Below, piece after piece: positions 8,272 through 18,066 of a DNA stretch of 64,000 nucleotides. A program made the translations under genes and the position numbers. Within the stretch, counting starts at the first letter, position 1. Each line of letters opens with the position of its first letter. Source of the stretch: Planctomycetota bacterium (lineage in GTDB: Bacteria; Planctomycetota; UBA1135); NCBI GenBank assembly GCA_008501825.1, contig QQUA01000013.1, positions 496,001 to 560,000 on the forward strand, written 5' to 3'. The notes under the pieces were generated by a model that had not been told where the DNA came from, ran no database searches, and worked only from the letters and a program-made list of their open reading frames with translations.

Positions 8272-11200
8272 TTACTGGCGCCAGTAGTGGCACAGCACCG
8301 AAGCGCCGGGCACCACGATCGAGTTGGTGAACGGCTGGCCGGAGGACAGGTTGATCACGTCCACTCGGCCATTGGAGTTGGCGGCGAACAAGAACTGCCG
8401 GTCACTCGCCGCAGCGATGCCGATGGTGTTCCGAATCAACGACTTCGAGGAGTGAACGATGATCTTGTTGCTACCGAAGCTGGAAGTCAGGAAGGGCATC
8501 CCGCCTCGGTTGGAAAGATCGTCCACCGCAATGTCGGCAATGGAATCGGACGAGAACGCGTTGATGTAATCACGGTCCACCGCCCATTCCTTGGAACGGA
8601 AGTTCGGGTCAGGCAAGAAGGCATTGGCCGCCAGAGACCGGGGTCCGGACGGGGCGTTCTGCAACTTCATGTGGGCCACCGAACCCTTGCCTTCGTTCCG
8701 GTAGGCGATGAACACGCCGTGGAACAAATCGTTGGGGTCGGGCTGCATGGCGGTAGCGGAATCGAATCCGGAACGACCGGGCAAAGAGGGAATGCCGACG
8801 AAGTCGTCGAAACCGATGCCTTGAATGCCATCCGGGCCGGATTCGAAGATCACCGTGCTACCCGATTGAGACACCACGTAGGCGTAGTACAGGCCGGTGA
8901 AGAAGCCGTGACCGCCGAGGACGTCCCGGTTGCTGACCGCCAACAACTTCGGCTGGTTCACGCCCGGAATGATCTTGCGGACGGTCAAGCTGCCGGAAGA
9001 AATGATGGCCATCGAGTTGGAACCTTCGCAGATCACCAGGATGTCTTCATCATCCGGCTGCCAGCAAATCTCGGTGGGCTTGATGCCGACTCGGTTGTTG
9101 ACATTATCGATCAAGGAAGTGACCTTGACCACGGTGTGGAAGTTCGGCGAGTTCGGGTTGGTATCGACGAAGGAAACCGTATTGGTGCCCTTGTTGGAAA
9201 CCGCCAGCAGGTTCATGTCCGGAGCCATGGACATGTCGTCCGGATCGGAAACCGGAATGCTGTCCAACACCGTCATGCGGTTGCTGTTCAACACCACCAC
9301 CCGGTCGCCGGAAGTATCCAGCACGTACAGGAAGTGGCCGACTTGCTGGCGCAGGGTGTAAGGCGGGCAAGTGGGCGCCGCCGGAGCCGGTCCCCAGAAG
9401 CCGGCGTACAGGCTCAAAGTGCTGGTCAGCAAACCGGACGGACCTTGACCCCCGACGAAGCCGAAGGCGTTGCCCGAACCCAGCAAGTTGGTCACCGGCG
9501 GGTTGCCGCCGTAGCTCGGCTCTTCGGTTTGGATCAACGGCGCGAAGCAAGAAGGAGCCAAGCGAATTCGCGGCGGATTGGGGTGCGGCGCGTGGGCGAT
9601 GTCATTACCGGCAGCAATGGCATTGGTGTTCCACGGGTGCTGTTGCAACTGGCTGGTGGCGCAGTTGTTGAAACCCCCACTCAAACAATCAAAGTTGTTG
9701 AAGCGCAGGTCCAGCGGATGTCCCAAGGTCATGTCGCCGACCGTGCCGACCACGGTGCTGTCGACCAACTGAGTTCTCAAAGAAGAATCTTGCGCCAGTT
9801 GGAACACCCCGCGTGAACCCCCGGCCAAGGAGGTGGTGTCGGCGGAAAGGGGCGGGAAAATACCCTGAACGTTCAAGTTGGGATTGAACGGGAACTTGGA
9901 AATGTCTCCGGCAATCGGTACGCCGTCATCGTTGAAGGTGACGTCGTAAATCGGGAAGTTCAGGGTGTTGTGAGTCGGATCGCCGGTGCCTTGGCCGAAA
10001 CCGTCCAAGTCGATGACCCGCAATCCACCGGTTTGACCGCCACCGTTGGAGGCCACGTAAATCGCTCCAGGCGCCACCGGCACATTCACCAAACCAGGGC
10101 AGTCGCCGATGGTGAATTCAATCTGGTCTTGATCCAGGGAGTTGGGATCGCCGTTTTCGAACAGGTCGACGGCCGCGTTCCGGAAGTAAGTGACCAGAGC
10201 CTTGGAAGTGGCGCCGAAGGGGTCGCTACCGGGGAAATCGGTGACCGGATCGACCACGAATTCGGTGAAGTCGAACGGACTGATCGGCAGCACCGTATAA
10301 GGCAACTCAATGGTCTGTCCGGGAGGAGGCTGACCGATCGCCACCGGCGGTTCGAATTCCACCGTGAATTGAGGCGACAGCGACGGCGGAATGGAACTGG
10401 GTAGCGGTCCCAGAGTGTGGGGCTGGCAGGATTCGCTGAAACTCCAGCGGATGTCCGAATCGCAAGCCACCGAGCCGGCAAGGTTGGCCGGCAGGGTCAC
10501 CGGATTGCCTCCGACACCGTCCAGCAAGGGAACCGGCGCCACCGCGTCGTTACCGACCGAGGAAGTGGCTACGCCAGGGTCGTCCAGGCTGCGGCCGTCC
10601 TTGTCGCGAACCGATTCGTTGATGACGATCCGGATCACTCGATCAGCCGGGAAAGTTTCATAGGTGCTCAGGTCGTCGTCCTCGTCGACCACGAACACGA
10701 AAGTGACCGGGCTCACCAAATTGCCGGCGCCGACAAAGCTGCCGTCCACCACGCCGCCAACCAAGTCGTTGGTGCCGGGATAGCCGATGCCCGGAGTTTC
10801 GGTCGCCCCGCTGCGCTTGACGTTCAGGACGTTGACGCCGTCGCGACCGCGGGAAGCCACCCAGCGCTCTTTCCGCGGCGGGTTACCGAAGTAGGTGAAG
10901 CCATTGATGAACCCCCGCCCCTTCACCGGCTCACTGAAACCGGTGGCCGGATCGTAGGCCACCACGGTGACCGATCCGGTCAAACCGTTGTTCGCCAAAC
11001 CACCGGCGGTGGGATCCAAAACCGAGGTCACCCGCAAGGTCCGGGAAAAGCGCACCGCCACGAAGTGGTTGGCGGTCGCCTGCCCCGGGTTGATGGCCGT
11101 GGTCGGCCAGGTCGCCGGTGGCAACACAGGGTTCAAATCCGAAGGCGGATTGTTCAAAAGATCATCGAAGGAGCGAATTTCCACCAATTGGCTCGGCGAA

Positions 11201-11406
11201 ATGGCCCCGGTGATCGGATCCACGGCGTGAACCACATGGGGCAGCAAACGGCCGAAGCCATTGGTGACTTCTTCGATGCGAAGGGTGGCCCCTGTCGCGT
11301 TTTTATCGCTTTCCAGAGGACTCTGGCCCTGATCGCTGTTAAAGCACCCGAGAAGGCCGGCAGAGCTGGCCAACGCGAGAATGGGACCTAGGAGGCGTCG
11401 GTTCAT
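8272..11406 (-). CDS. Large beta-propeller lipoprotein
   Basis: A 1044-residue exported lipoprotein. The start ATG 11404-11406 gives a short charged N-terminus, a hydrophobic stretch and the lipobox LLGC with the lipidated Cys at residue 21. The first half contains Ig-like beta-rich segments rich in PV/TDFP signatures. The second half (about residues 690-1044) has YVTN/NHL-like propeller blades, for example YVLDTSGDRVVVLNSN, LLAVSNKGTNTVSFVDT and FLFAANSNGRVDVINL. It probably sits at a cell-surface membrane. No enzymatic motif is visible. Similar propeller lipoproteins are common in planctomycetes, where their function is unknown. The gene is monocistronic and ends at a strong terminator. Confidence 0.85.
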   Translation of the reverse strand: MNRRLLGPILALASSAGLLGCFNSDQGQSPLESDKNATGATLRIEEVTNGFGRLLPHVVHAVDPITGAISPSQLVEIRSFDDLLNNPPSDLNPVLPPATWPTTAINPGQATANHFVAVRFSRTLRVTSVLDPTAGGLANNGLTGSVTVVAYDPATGFSEPVKGRGFINGFTYFGNPPRKERWVASRGRDGVNVLNVKRSGATETPGIGYPGTNDLVGGVVDGSFVGAGNLVSPVTFVFVVDEDDDLSTYETFPADRVIRIVINESVRDKDGRSLDDPGVATSSVGNDAVAPVPLLDGVGGNPVTLPANLAGSVACDSDIRWSFSESCQPHTLGPLPSSIPPSLSPQFTVEFEPPVAIGQPPPGQTIELPYTVLPISPFDFTEFVVDPVTDFPGSDPFGATSKALVTYFRNAAVDLFENGDPNSLDQDQIEFTIGDCPGLVNVPVAPGAIYVASNGGGQTGGLRVIDLDGFGQGTGDPTHNTLNFPIYDVTFNDDGVPIAGDISKFPFNPNLNVQGIFPPLSADTTSLAGGSRGVFQLAQDSSLRTQLVDSTVVGTVGDMTLGHPLDLRFNNFDCLSGGFNNCATSQLQQHPWNTNAIAAGNDIAHAPHPNPPRIRLAPSCFAPLIQTEEPSYGGNPPVTNLLGSGNAFGFVGGQGPSGLLTSTLSLYAGFWGPAPAAPTCPPYTLRQQVGHFLYVLDTSGDRVVVLNSNRMTVLDSIPVSDPDDMSMAPDMNLLAVSNKGTNTVSFVDTNPNSPNFHTVVKVTSLIDNVNNRVGIKPTEICWQPDDEDILVICEGSNSMAIISSGSLTVRKIIPGVNQPKLLAVSNRDVLGGHGFFTGLYYAYVVSQSGSTVIFESGPDGIQGIGFDDFVGIPSLPGRSGFDSATAMQPDPNDLFHGVFIAYRNEGKGSVAHMKLQNAPSGPRSLAANAFLPDPNFRSKEWAVDRDYINAFSSDSIADIAVDDLSNRGGMPFLTSSFGSNKIIVHSSKSLIRNTIGIAAASDRQFLFAANSNGRVDVINLSSGQPFTNSIVVPGASVLCHYWRQ

Positions 11407-11687
11407 TCGTTTCCCAGTTTCGAACCCACGGGGGGGGTAACCCGGTTCACCTAAGAAAGGGGCAACAATCATGCCACCGCCAACCGGCGTTTGCCTACCC
11501 CATCTGAGCCAGGATTCTCGGGAAGAGCGCACGACCCGTGCGGCAGCGCACGGGCCCGGCTCCGCAGGCCATTCTAGGGCCTGAAGGCCCGAGGGAAACC
11601 GCTTCCTGCCCTGGAACCTTTGGTTTCTGCAGCTTAGGGCCGGGCAAACGTGGCAATGACCGCCGCCACACGTCAAAATCAGCGGTG
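11407..11687. other. Divergent intergenic region between the lipoprotein gene and ruvB
   Basis: A 281-bp region that must hold two outward promoters. A run of eight G (11430-11437; C8 on the lipoprotein strand) lies 24-31 nt upstream of the lipoprotein ATG, and GGGAAACGA precedes that ATG as a weak ribosome site. I see no convincing -35/-10 pair or RNA gene here. The ruvB frame is open from 11538 but has no good start before 11688. Confidence 0.5.
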
Positions 11688-12740
11688 ATGGCTACGCCTT
11701 CCGCCTTTCAACCCTCCGCCGGCAATCATGGCGAAGAGGAATTCGAAAGGAGCTTGCGCCCTCGCAGTTTTCGGGAATTCCTCGGTCAGGACCGGATTCT
11801 CGAACCCTTGCAGGTGATGATCCAAGCCGCCGCCCAACGCAGCGAGACCTTGGAGCACCTGCTGTTCTCCGGGTTACCGGGACTAGGTAAAACCAGCCTG
11901 GCCCTGACCTTGGCCGACGAGATCGGAGCCCCTTTGAAGATGACCAGCGGCCCGGCCCTGGAACGGGCTCGGGATTTAGTCGGCATTCTCAGCAGCCTGG
12001 AACGGGGTACGGTCCTCTTCATCGATGAAATCCATCGCCTTCCCCGGGTGGTGGAGGAATATCTCTACGGAGCGATGGAACGCTTCCAAATCGAATTCAC
12101 CCTGGATCAGGGCATGCACGCCCGCATGCTGCGGCTGGACGTGCAACCGTTCACCCTGGTCGGGGCCACCACCCGGGAAGCTTTGTTGTCGGCCGCTTTC
12201 CGGTCTCGTTTCGGCCACACCTTGCGCTTCGAGCCCTATGAACCGGCGGCCCTGCGCTTGATCCTGCAACGTTCCGCCGGTTTGTTGCGAACCCGAGTCT
12301 CGACCCAAGCTCTGGACCTGCTGGCCGAAAACGCCCGCGGCTCCCCTCGCATCGCCAACCGCTTGTTGCGAAGAGCCAGGGACGTGGCCCAAGTCGAACA
12401 CGCCAGCCCGAGAGGCTCCGACTCGGAGGACATCCAAGCCGAGATCGATCCCGCCGTGGTCCAGCGCACCTTCGAGTTGCTCGGGATCGACGGCCATGGC
12501 TTGGAAAGGGCCGACCGCCGCATTCTGGAAGCCTTGGCCTTGGCCGCAGGCCGTCCGCTGGGTTTGAAAAACCTGGCCGTGGCCGTGGGAGAATCCGAAG
12601 AGAGCTTGGAAGAAGTCTATGAACCTTGGCTAATTCAACAGGGTTTGTTGGCGCGCACGCCCCAGGGTCGAATCTTGCAGGCTCCCGGTTGGTCCTTGTT
12701 GGGTTTGAGTCCGCCGGAATCGGCGTCGGAACTTCGGTGA
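11688..12740 (+). CDS. ruvB: Holliday junction helicase RuvB
   Basis: RuvB is the AAA+ motor that, with RuvA, drives Holliday-junction branch migration. The 350-residue protein has Walker A GLPGLGKTS (62-70; most RuvB have GPPG), Walker B LFIDEIHRL (110-118), the sensor-1 region GATTREALL, the arginine-finger region FRSRFG, and a C-terminal winged-helix domain (RILEALALAAGRPLGLKNLAVAVG). The segment LRPRSFREFLGQDRI is the RuvB signature. ruvA and ruvC are not in the window. ATG 11688 gives the family's usual length. The stop overlaps the next start as GTGA. Confidence 0.93.
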   Translation: MATPSAFQPSAGNHGEEEFERSLRPRSFREFLGQDRILEPLQVMIQAAAQRSETLEHLLFSGLPGLGKTSLALTLADEIGAPLKMTSGPALERARDLVGILSSLERGTVLFIDEIHRLPRVVEEYLYGAMERFQIEFTLDQGMHARMLRLDVQPFTLVGATTREALLSAAFRSRFGHTLRFEPYEPAALRLILQRSAGLLRTRVSTQALDLLAENARGSPRIANRLLRRARDVAQVEHASPRGSDSEDIQAEIDPAVVQRTFELLGIDGHGLERADRRILEALALAAGRPLGLKNLAVAVGESEESLEEVYEPWLIQQGLLARTPQGRILQAPGWSLLGLSPPESASELR

Positions 12741-13954
12741 ACGCGACCGGCCCCCTCCCGAAGTGGATGCTGCTGGCTCTTTGCCTGGCAGCGCTTTGGG
12801 CCGGAAGCTTGTGGGTGGATCGCTGGCAAAGCCGGCAAAGCGGTCGCGATAGCCGATTGAATCCGCCGGTTTTGGTGCAATTGGACAGCTTGCGACCAAA
12901 CCGAGGCGTGGACTTGGGCCTTCGCGGTCGCTGGCGCATGCTCCGACCGGACGGCGTGGTGTTGGAACAAGGAGTGGATTTCTTGGGCCGTTTAAAGCTC
13001 GATCACGGCCATCTCAAAATCGGCGTCTTCCGCCCCGAACTCAGTCACGTGGTTTTGGAAACCGACGGGGACGTCGCAATACGCCTGAATCAACGCTGGT
13101 ACCGCGGGCGTTTACATCTGCTTGCCGAACTGCAAGAAGACCGCAGCCGGCAATTGGTTTTGCGCTTGGAACTTCCTTTGGAAGATTATGTTCTCGGTGT
13201 GGTCAGCGGCGAAATGGAAACCAGTTCGCCCAACGCCGACGCCGCCTTGCAAGTGCAAGCGGTAGCCGCTCGCACTTACGCTTTGTGGAAGTTGGGTCAA
13301 GTCGAGCGCCCTTATTTGTTGGACAGCACTTACGACCAGCGCTTTGAAAGTGCCGATTTCGAAACTGAAAGTGCGGTGCGGGCGGTGCAAGCCACGGTGG
13401 GGCAAATTCTGGTTTACGACGGAGAAATCCTGGCGGCTTATTACCACGCCGATTGCGGCGGCCATACTTCGGCAGCCTACCCGCTTGGTTTTCGGCGCCG
13501 GCCTTATCCGCCTTTGCGCGGCGTAGCCGACCCCTTGTGCCGGGATCCTTTCGGTTGGGAAAAAATCGTTCCGGCGGAAACCTTGGACGCCTGGGCCAAA
13601 CAATTTGGCTTAGGAGCTTATTTGGAAACCGTTCACCTCTACCGGCGAGGAGATCCGGGCCAACGCTGTGCTGCCGTGCAATTGATCGGAGCCAACGGTG
13701 CTCCGGAAAACTTCCTCGGCGAACGTTTCCGCAGTTTGACCGGAAGCCGTTCGGTGCGCATTCACGAAATGCGGTGCCGGGAAGACGGCGCCCTTTGGCT
13801 GCGGGGCAGCGGTTACGGCCACGGCATCGGCATGTGTCAAAACGGCGCCTTACTCAGGTCCCGAGCCGGCGAATCTTTCCAAGACATCTTGTTCCACTAC
13901 TACCCCGGCGCCGAATTGGCTTCGATCGCTTCTCTGGTCTCCCCCATCCCTTGA
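12737..13954 (+). CDS. SpoIID/LytB-domain protein (probable peptidoglycan-cleaving enzyme)
   Basis: A 405-residue protein with one N-terminal membrane anchor (about 10-28) and a SpoIID domain outside the cytoplasm. SpoIID proteins of endospore formers are lytic transglycosylases that cleave denuded glycan strands. Key motifs are GEMETSSPNADAAL followed by QAVAARTYAL, YHADCGGHTS, and GHGIGMCQNGAL near the C-terminus. Start choice: GTG 12737 overlaps the ruvB stop (GTGA); an ATG at 12766 would also leave the anchor. It lies in an operon with ruvB and tgt. The lineage probably does not sporulate, so a role in wall or septum remodelling is the better guess. Confidence 0.85.
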   Translation: MNATGPLPKWMLLALCLAALWAGSLWVDRWQSRQSGRDSRLNPPVLVQLDSLRPNRGVDLGLRGRWRMLRPDGVVLEQGVDFLGRLKLDHGHLKIGVFRPELSHVVLETDGDVAIRLNQRWYRGRLHLLAELQEDRSRQLVLRLELPLEDYVLGVVSGEMETSSPNADAALQVQAVAARTYALWKLGQVERPYLLDSTYDQRFESADFETESAVRAVQATVGQILVYDGEILAAYYHADCGGHTSAAYPLGFRRRPYPPLRGVADPLCRDPFGWEKIVPAETLDAWAKQFGLGAYLETVHLYRRGDPGQRCAAVQLIGANGAPENFLGERFRSLTGSRSVRIHEMRCREDGALWLRGSGYGHGIGMCQNGALLRSRAGESFQDILFHYYPGAELASIASLVSPIP

Positions 13955-15126
13955 GCTTCCACTTCGAACTTCTTCAGGGCGGTGCCGCGGAACCGCGCCT
14001 AGGACAACTTTCCACGCCTCACGGCAAGGTTCAAACTCCCGCCTTCATGCCGGTGGCCACTCGCGGCATGATGCGCGGCATCGCGCCGGATCGGATGCGT
14101 CCTTTAGGGACGGAAATGATGTTGTCCAACGCCTTTCATCTTTTCGCTCGCCCTGGAGTGGACAAAGTAAGGGCTTTGGGCGGCATTCACGGCATGTTGG
14201 CTTGGGACGGCCCGGTATTGACCGACTCCGGCGGCTTTCAAGTTTTTTCGCTCGGGGCTTTGGATCAGGTGCGCCGCGACGGCGTTCGAGTCGACCATCC
14301 GGTTTACGGCGGTGCGGTGCATTGGACCCCGGAGTTGGCCTTCGAAACCCAAGCCGGCCTCGGTCCCGACGTCGCCATGGTTTTGGACGTTTGTCCTGAC
14401 CGGCCGACCGACCGGGCCACGGTTCAAGCCGCGGTAGATCGAACTTTGCAATGGGCCCAAGTCCAACGGAAATTGCATCAGGCCCGGGGTGGACTGCAAA
14501 GCGGTCAAGCTCTGTTCGGCATCGTCCAAGGGGGCGTGTTCGCCGATTTGCGCCGGCGATGTAGTGAGCATTTAGTGGACTTGGCTTTCGACGGCTACGC
14601 GGTCGGCGGCGTATCCGTCGGCGAAGGTCATGCCGCCATGATGCAAGGAGTGGAAACTTCCACCCCTTTCCTTCCGACCGGGCAAATCCGCTATCTCATG
14701 GGAGTCGGCACTCCGTTGGATTTGGTCGAATCCATCGCCCGGGGCATCGATCTTTTCGATTGCGTGTTTCCAACTCGGGCAGGTCGATTCGCCACCGCCC
14801 TGACCCGGACCGGTCGCTTGCATTTGCTGAACGCCTGCCACGCGGAAGATCCGCGACCGATTGAAGAGGGTTGTGCCTGCCCGGCTTGTACCTCCGCCGT
14901 TCCCCGAGGAGCCCTTCGGGCCGGATTCAAAGCCAAGGAACTGAACCCGCCGATCTTGGTTTCGATGCACAATCTTTATTTCATTCATCAGTTGATGGCT
15001 CGGGTACGCCAGGCGATTGCATCGGGAAGCTTTGCCGAAGTGAGAGCGGAAATTAGCCGTCATTACCCGCCCGCCGCCGGCAAAGCAGAAGCTTTCAAGA
15101 ACGGCGCAAGGCCTGGATCGCGGTAA
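13951..15126 (+). CDS. tgt: tRNA-guanine transglycosylase (queuosine)
   Basis: TGT swaps guanine-34 for preQ1 in tRNAs with GUN anticodons. The 391-residue protein begins at TTG 13951, which overlaps the upstream stop as TTGA. This start aligns with family N-termini (FELL, then TPHGKVQTPAFMPV). Active-site motifs are all present: DSGGFQVFSL, VLDVCPD, GIVQGG, VGGVSVGE and the nucleophile motif DLFDCVFPTR. The C-terminal zinc site CxCxxC (CACPAC) is followed by a His in SMHN. The last 32 nt overlap the convergent cstA gene. Other queuosine genes are not in the window. Confidence 0.95.
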   Translation: MSFHFELLQGGAAEPRLGQLSTPHGKVQTPAFMPVATRGMMRGIAPDRMRPLGTEMMLSNAFHLFARPGVDKVRALGGIHGMLAWDGPVLTDSGGFQVFSLGALDQVRRDGVRVDHPVYGGAVHWTPELAFETQAGLGPDVAMVLDVCPDRPTDRATVQAAVDRTLQWAQVQRKLHQARGGLQSGQALFGIVQGGVFADLRRRCSEHLVDLAFDGYAVGGVSVGEGHAAMMQGVETSTPFLPTGQIRYLMGVGTPLDLVESIARGIDLFDCVFPTRAGRFATALTRTGRLHLLNACHAEDPRPIEEGCACPACTSAVPRGALRAGFKAKELNPPILVSMHNLYFIHQLMARVRQAIASGSFAEVRAEISRHYPPAAGKAEAFKNGARPGSR

Positions 15127-16852
15127 AGCCGACTCCAAGACCGATCGACACCAACAAGGAAGCCAAGGCCAGCAGCAACCATTGGCTTTGTTGATAGAAA
15201 TCTAGGATCTTCATGGTCAAAGCTCCGAGGGTGTTCAAGGTCATGAACACGGCGGGAATCGCCAGCGGCCAATAGCTTCTTCCCTTTTGCTTCAAATAAA
15301 CCGTACCGGTCATCAACGCCAAACCGGCGATCATTTGGTTGGTACTTCCAAACAGGGTCCAAAGGGTTAAACCGGCACTTTGAAGACGGAAACCGCCGGG
15401 CACCCGGTCGTCCGGTACCTGAGTTTTATAAAAGGCGAAGAAGCCGATCGCGGCGCAAGCGATTCCGGTAGCGATAAACCGGTTTTGCATGAGGCGACCC
15501 AACCGTCCCAGAACTGGAAGCCGCTGCCAACTGGCGCCGATTTCTTCGACGTTGAAGCGAAGCAGGCGGGTAGCCGAATCCAGGGTGGTCAAGGCAAAGG
15601 AAACCACCACCATGGCCACCAAGGTGACCGCCAAATCGTGGGTGACGCCCAACTCTTCGATAAAGGAAGCGGAGCCGCGAATGAAAATTCCCAGTTTGGC
15701 TCCCAAACTTTGCACCGCCGACCAATTTACGTAGACCTTGGCCCATGCTTCTTTCCCGCCCAGAGTCGTGGTGCAGGCCAAAACCGCCATCAGAGCCAAT
15801 AGGGATTCCCCGATCATGGCGCCGTAGCCGATCGGGCGAGCATGAGTTTCTTTATCCAACTGCCGGGCGGTGGTGCCGCTCGAGACCAAAGAATGGAAAC
15901 CGCTGGCGGCGCCGCAAGCAATGGTGATGAACACGAACGGGAAAATCGGTGGCGCCCCTTCCGGATCGGCGTGAATGGCCGGGGCCTCGAACTCCGGACC
16001 GATCAGGAAAAAGCCCAAGTACATAAGCACCAAGCCCAAAGCCAGCAACAGGGAATTCAAAAAGTCCCGGGCTTGCAACAAGAGCCACACCGGCAGCACC
16101 GAAGCGGCGTAGGCATAGGCCAACAGAATCCAAGTCCAACCTTCTTTCACCGGCCAGGCGTTTCGATCTTGAACGCCCATGGTCGGCCAGCGATAACCGG
16201 CATAAATCAACGCCAACAACAAACTAAAACCGATCAAGGTCACCGGCAGCAGCGGTTTTTTCTTGACGTAGAGGGCATAACCGGCGGCCATGGCCAACAA
16301 CATCAAACCGGCGCTGGGTAAAACCGCCTCGGGAAAACTGGTGGTGGCTTGGCTAAGAGCTTGGGGGTTGAAATCCGCGCCCCAAGAAAACAAGACCGAG
16401 ATGACTTCGACGAACACCCCCATCGCCAGGGCCACCCCGAAAAAAATCAAGGCCAGGAACAAGCCCTTGGCAAAGGGGCCCAGGATGCTTTGGCACAAGG
16501 CGCCAATGCTTTCCCCGCGGTGGCGGGAACTCAGAACCAATGCGGAGAAATCGTGAACGCAACCGATCAACAGGGCTCCGAACACTACCCATAAAAGAGC
16601 CGGTAACCAACCCCAAAACACGGCAACGGCCGGTCCCAGCATCGGCGCCAAACCGGCAATGGATGCGTAGTGATGGCCGAATAAGATCAGCGGTCTTGTG
16701 GGCAGGAAATCGATGTCGTCCCGTCGGCTGTGAGCGGGAGTCACCGCTTTTGGGTCCAATTGGAACACCCGGTTTCCCAGCCATCGACTGTAGAAACGGT
16801 AACCGAGGGCGTAGGCGGCCAGCGCCAGCGCAGCAGCGAGAAAAGCAGGCAC
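15095..16852 (-). CDS. cstA: Carbon starvation protein A (CstA), peptide/pyruvate transporter
   Basis: A 585-residue polytopic membrane protein of the CstA family, which imports peptides or pyruvate under carbon limitation. The N-terminal region has RFYSRWLGNRVFQLDP and FGHHYASIAGLAPMLGPA, both diagnostic. GCVHDFSALVLSSRHRGESIG follows, and the middle carries FVFITIACGAASGFHSLVSSG. The length is at the short end of the family (550-700). The start is a GTG at 16852 just behind the stop of the SH3b gene, so the two are probably cotranscribed. The 3' end overlaps tgt. Confidence 0.95.
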   Translation of the reverse strand: MPAFLAAALALAAYALGYRFYSRWLGNRVFQLDPKAVTPAHSRRDDIDFLPTRPLILFGHHYASIAGLAPMLGPAVAVFWGWLPALLWVVFGALLIGCVHDFSALVLSSRHRGESIGALCQSILGPFAKGLFLALIFFGVALAMGVFVEVISVLFSWGADFNPQALSQATTSFPEAVLPSAGLMLLAMAAGYALYVKKKPLLPVTLIGFSLLLALIYAGYRWPTMGVQDRNAWPVKEGWTWILLAYAYAASVLPVWLLLQARDFLNSLLLALGLVLMYLGFFLIGPEFEAPAIHADPEGAPPIFPFVFITIACGAASGFHSLVSSGTTARQLDKETHARPIGYGAMIGESLLALMAVLACTTTLGGKEAWAKVYVNWSAVQSLGAKLGIFIRGSASFIEELGVTHDLAVTLVAMVVVSFALTTLDSATRLLRFNVEEIGASWQRLPVLGRLGRLMQNRFIATGIACAAIGFFAFYKTQVPDDRVPGGFRLQSAGLTLWTLFGSTNQMIAGLALMTGTVYLKQKGRSYWPLAIPAVFMTLNTLGALTMKILDFYQQSQWLLLALASLLVSIGLGVGFTAIQALRRS

Positions 16853-16856
16853 GCCT

Positions 16857-17996
16857 TTAAGGTTCCTTGGGCAGCACTCGCAAGTCGGTTATTTCCAAAA
16901 CCCGCAAACCCTGAATCTTGCCGGGCCGCCAGGTGCCTCGAACTGCAATTTTTCGGTCGATGTAGTTCCGCAAGGCGTAACGACCGCTGGGAGATTTCAA
17001 GCCAAAGACCTGTCCGCCGCTACGAATCACATAGGGGACCGAAGCATAAAGCCGAGGCCGATATTCCACCCAGCCGACCAAGTGATAAGACTCCAATCCA
17101 GGAACCGGCCGGGGTTCCGGATCTGGTTCCACTTCCGGTTTTTCTACTGGAACCGGTTTCGGAGGCTCCTGGACCGCCACCGCCGGCGCTTGCGCAGCCC
17201 GGACCAAAGCGTCCAAGCGAGCCAAACCCTGACGGGCTCGGAGCAGGATTTCCGATTCTCCACTGATCCACAGCACCCGGCCGAATTGAACCTGCAAATC
17301 CTGAGCGGCGGCACCTTGAATCTGGTCGCTGGGCGTCCTGGCCAAAGCCAACTCCGCTTGCAACAAATGTTGTCGCGCTTCCCGATTCCAGCGGGCTTGA
17401 GCCAGGGCGGCTTGCCGGTCGCCTCCCTGGCCGCTTTCGCCCACTGCCCCTTGGCCGGCGGCCTGGTTGGAATCGGCGGCTTTCAAGAAGCTCTGCCGGC
17501 GCTTTTGGCCACGAGATTTCCACTCCGCCTGCCACCGAGCCGGCAAGGTAGGCAACTTTTTCAATTGTTGGTTCTTCACCCAACCGGTCAAACCTTCCGG
17601 CGCCAGCACCCGCACCCATTCGCCTTTTCTTTCCAGCAGAAGGACTTCATCCCCTTGGTCGAATTTTCCCACCGGGATGGAATGAGCTTCGGTGCTGGGC
17701 AAGGGTCGAGCATTGACGAAGCGGGCGTTCAGACGCCCTTGACGGCCGTCAAAATCGACGTAGCGGCCGTGAACCCAAAGGGTCAAACCGCCGGGCACCA
17801 TGACCCGACTCCAGGGTTCCCGGACTTCGATGATCCGCACCCAATCGCCCTCGGCCAAATCCAACACCACCGGGGTGCGAGTGTCGCAAAAACAATGCAC
17901 CGCCGCTTTCTCCACCACGCTGGCCAATTCGGGCGGCGGTTCCGGCTCCTGGCCGGAATGGATCAAGGTCGAACAAATCAGCAGGAAGGGAAGCAT
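16857..17996 (-). CDS. Exported SH3b-domain protein
   Basis: A 379-residue protein with a short N-terminal signal (MLPFLLICSTLI). Two bacterial SH3-like segments follow: around 25-75 (WVRIIEVREPWSRVMVPGG) and around 95-150 (GDEVLLLERKGEWVRVLAPEG, then GWVKNQQL). The middle is Gln/Ala-rich and helical, then a Pro/Glu-rich linker (about 275-300) leads to a C-terminal beta-rich domain (HLVGWVEYRPRLY to the end). SH3b domains often bind peptidoglycan, so an envelope role is likely. ATG 17994-17996 is preferred over TTG 18005. It is followed 4 nt later by cstA. Confidence 0.7.
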   Translation of the reverse strand: MLPFLLICSTLIHSGQEPEPPPELASVVEKAAVHCFCDTRTPVVLDLAEGDWVRIIEVREPWSRVMVPGGLTLWVHGRYVDFDGRQGRLNARFVNARPLPSTEAHSIPVGKFDQGDEVLLLERKGEWVRVLAPEGLTGWVKNQQLKKLPTLPARWQAEWKSRGQKRRQSFLKAADSNQAAGQGAVGESGQGGDRQAALAQARWNREARQHLLQAELALARTPSDQIQGAAAQDLQVQFGRVLWISGESEILLRARQGLARLDALVRAAQAPAVAVQEPPKPVPVEKPEVEPDPEPRPVPGLESYHLVGWVEYRPRLYASVPYVIRSGGQVFGLKSPSGRYALRNYIDRKIAVRGTWRPGKIQGLRVLEITDLRVLPKEP

Positions 17997-18066
17997 GGCA
18001 TCCAACTCCTCGGCGAGGGAGAGGCTTCAGTTTGTCGCCGGTGGCCCTTGGGAGCAAATCGGCCGG

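Noticed and set aside
8287..9816. Long plus-strand frame (509 codons) opposite the beta-propeller lipoprotein
   Set aside because: It is the antisense shadow of a clear lipoprotein gene; the translation is rich in His/Arg/Gly/Val with no fold, as expected from codon bias.
10417..11391. Plus-strand frame (324 codons) opposite the lipoprotein N-terminal half
   Set aside because: Same reason: no recognisable domain, low-complexity composition, fully inside a supported gene.
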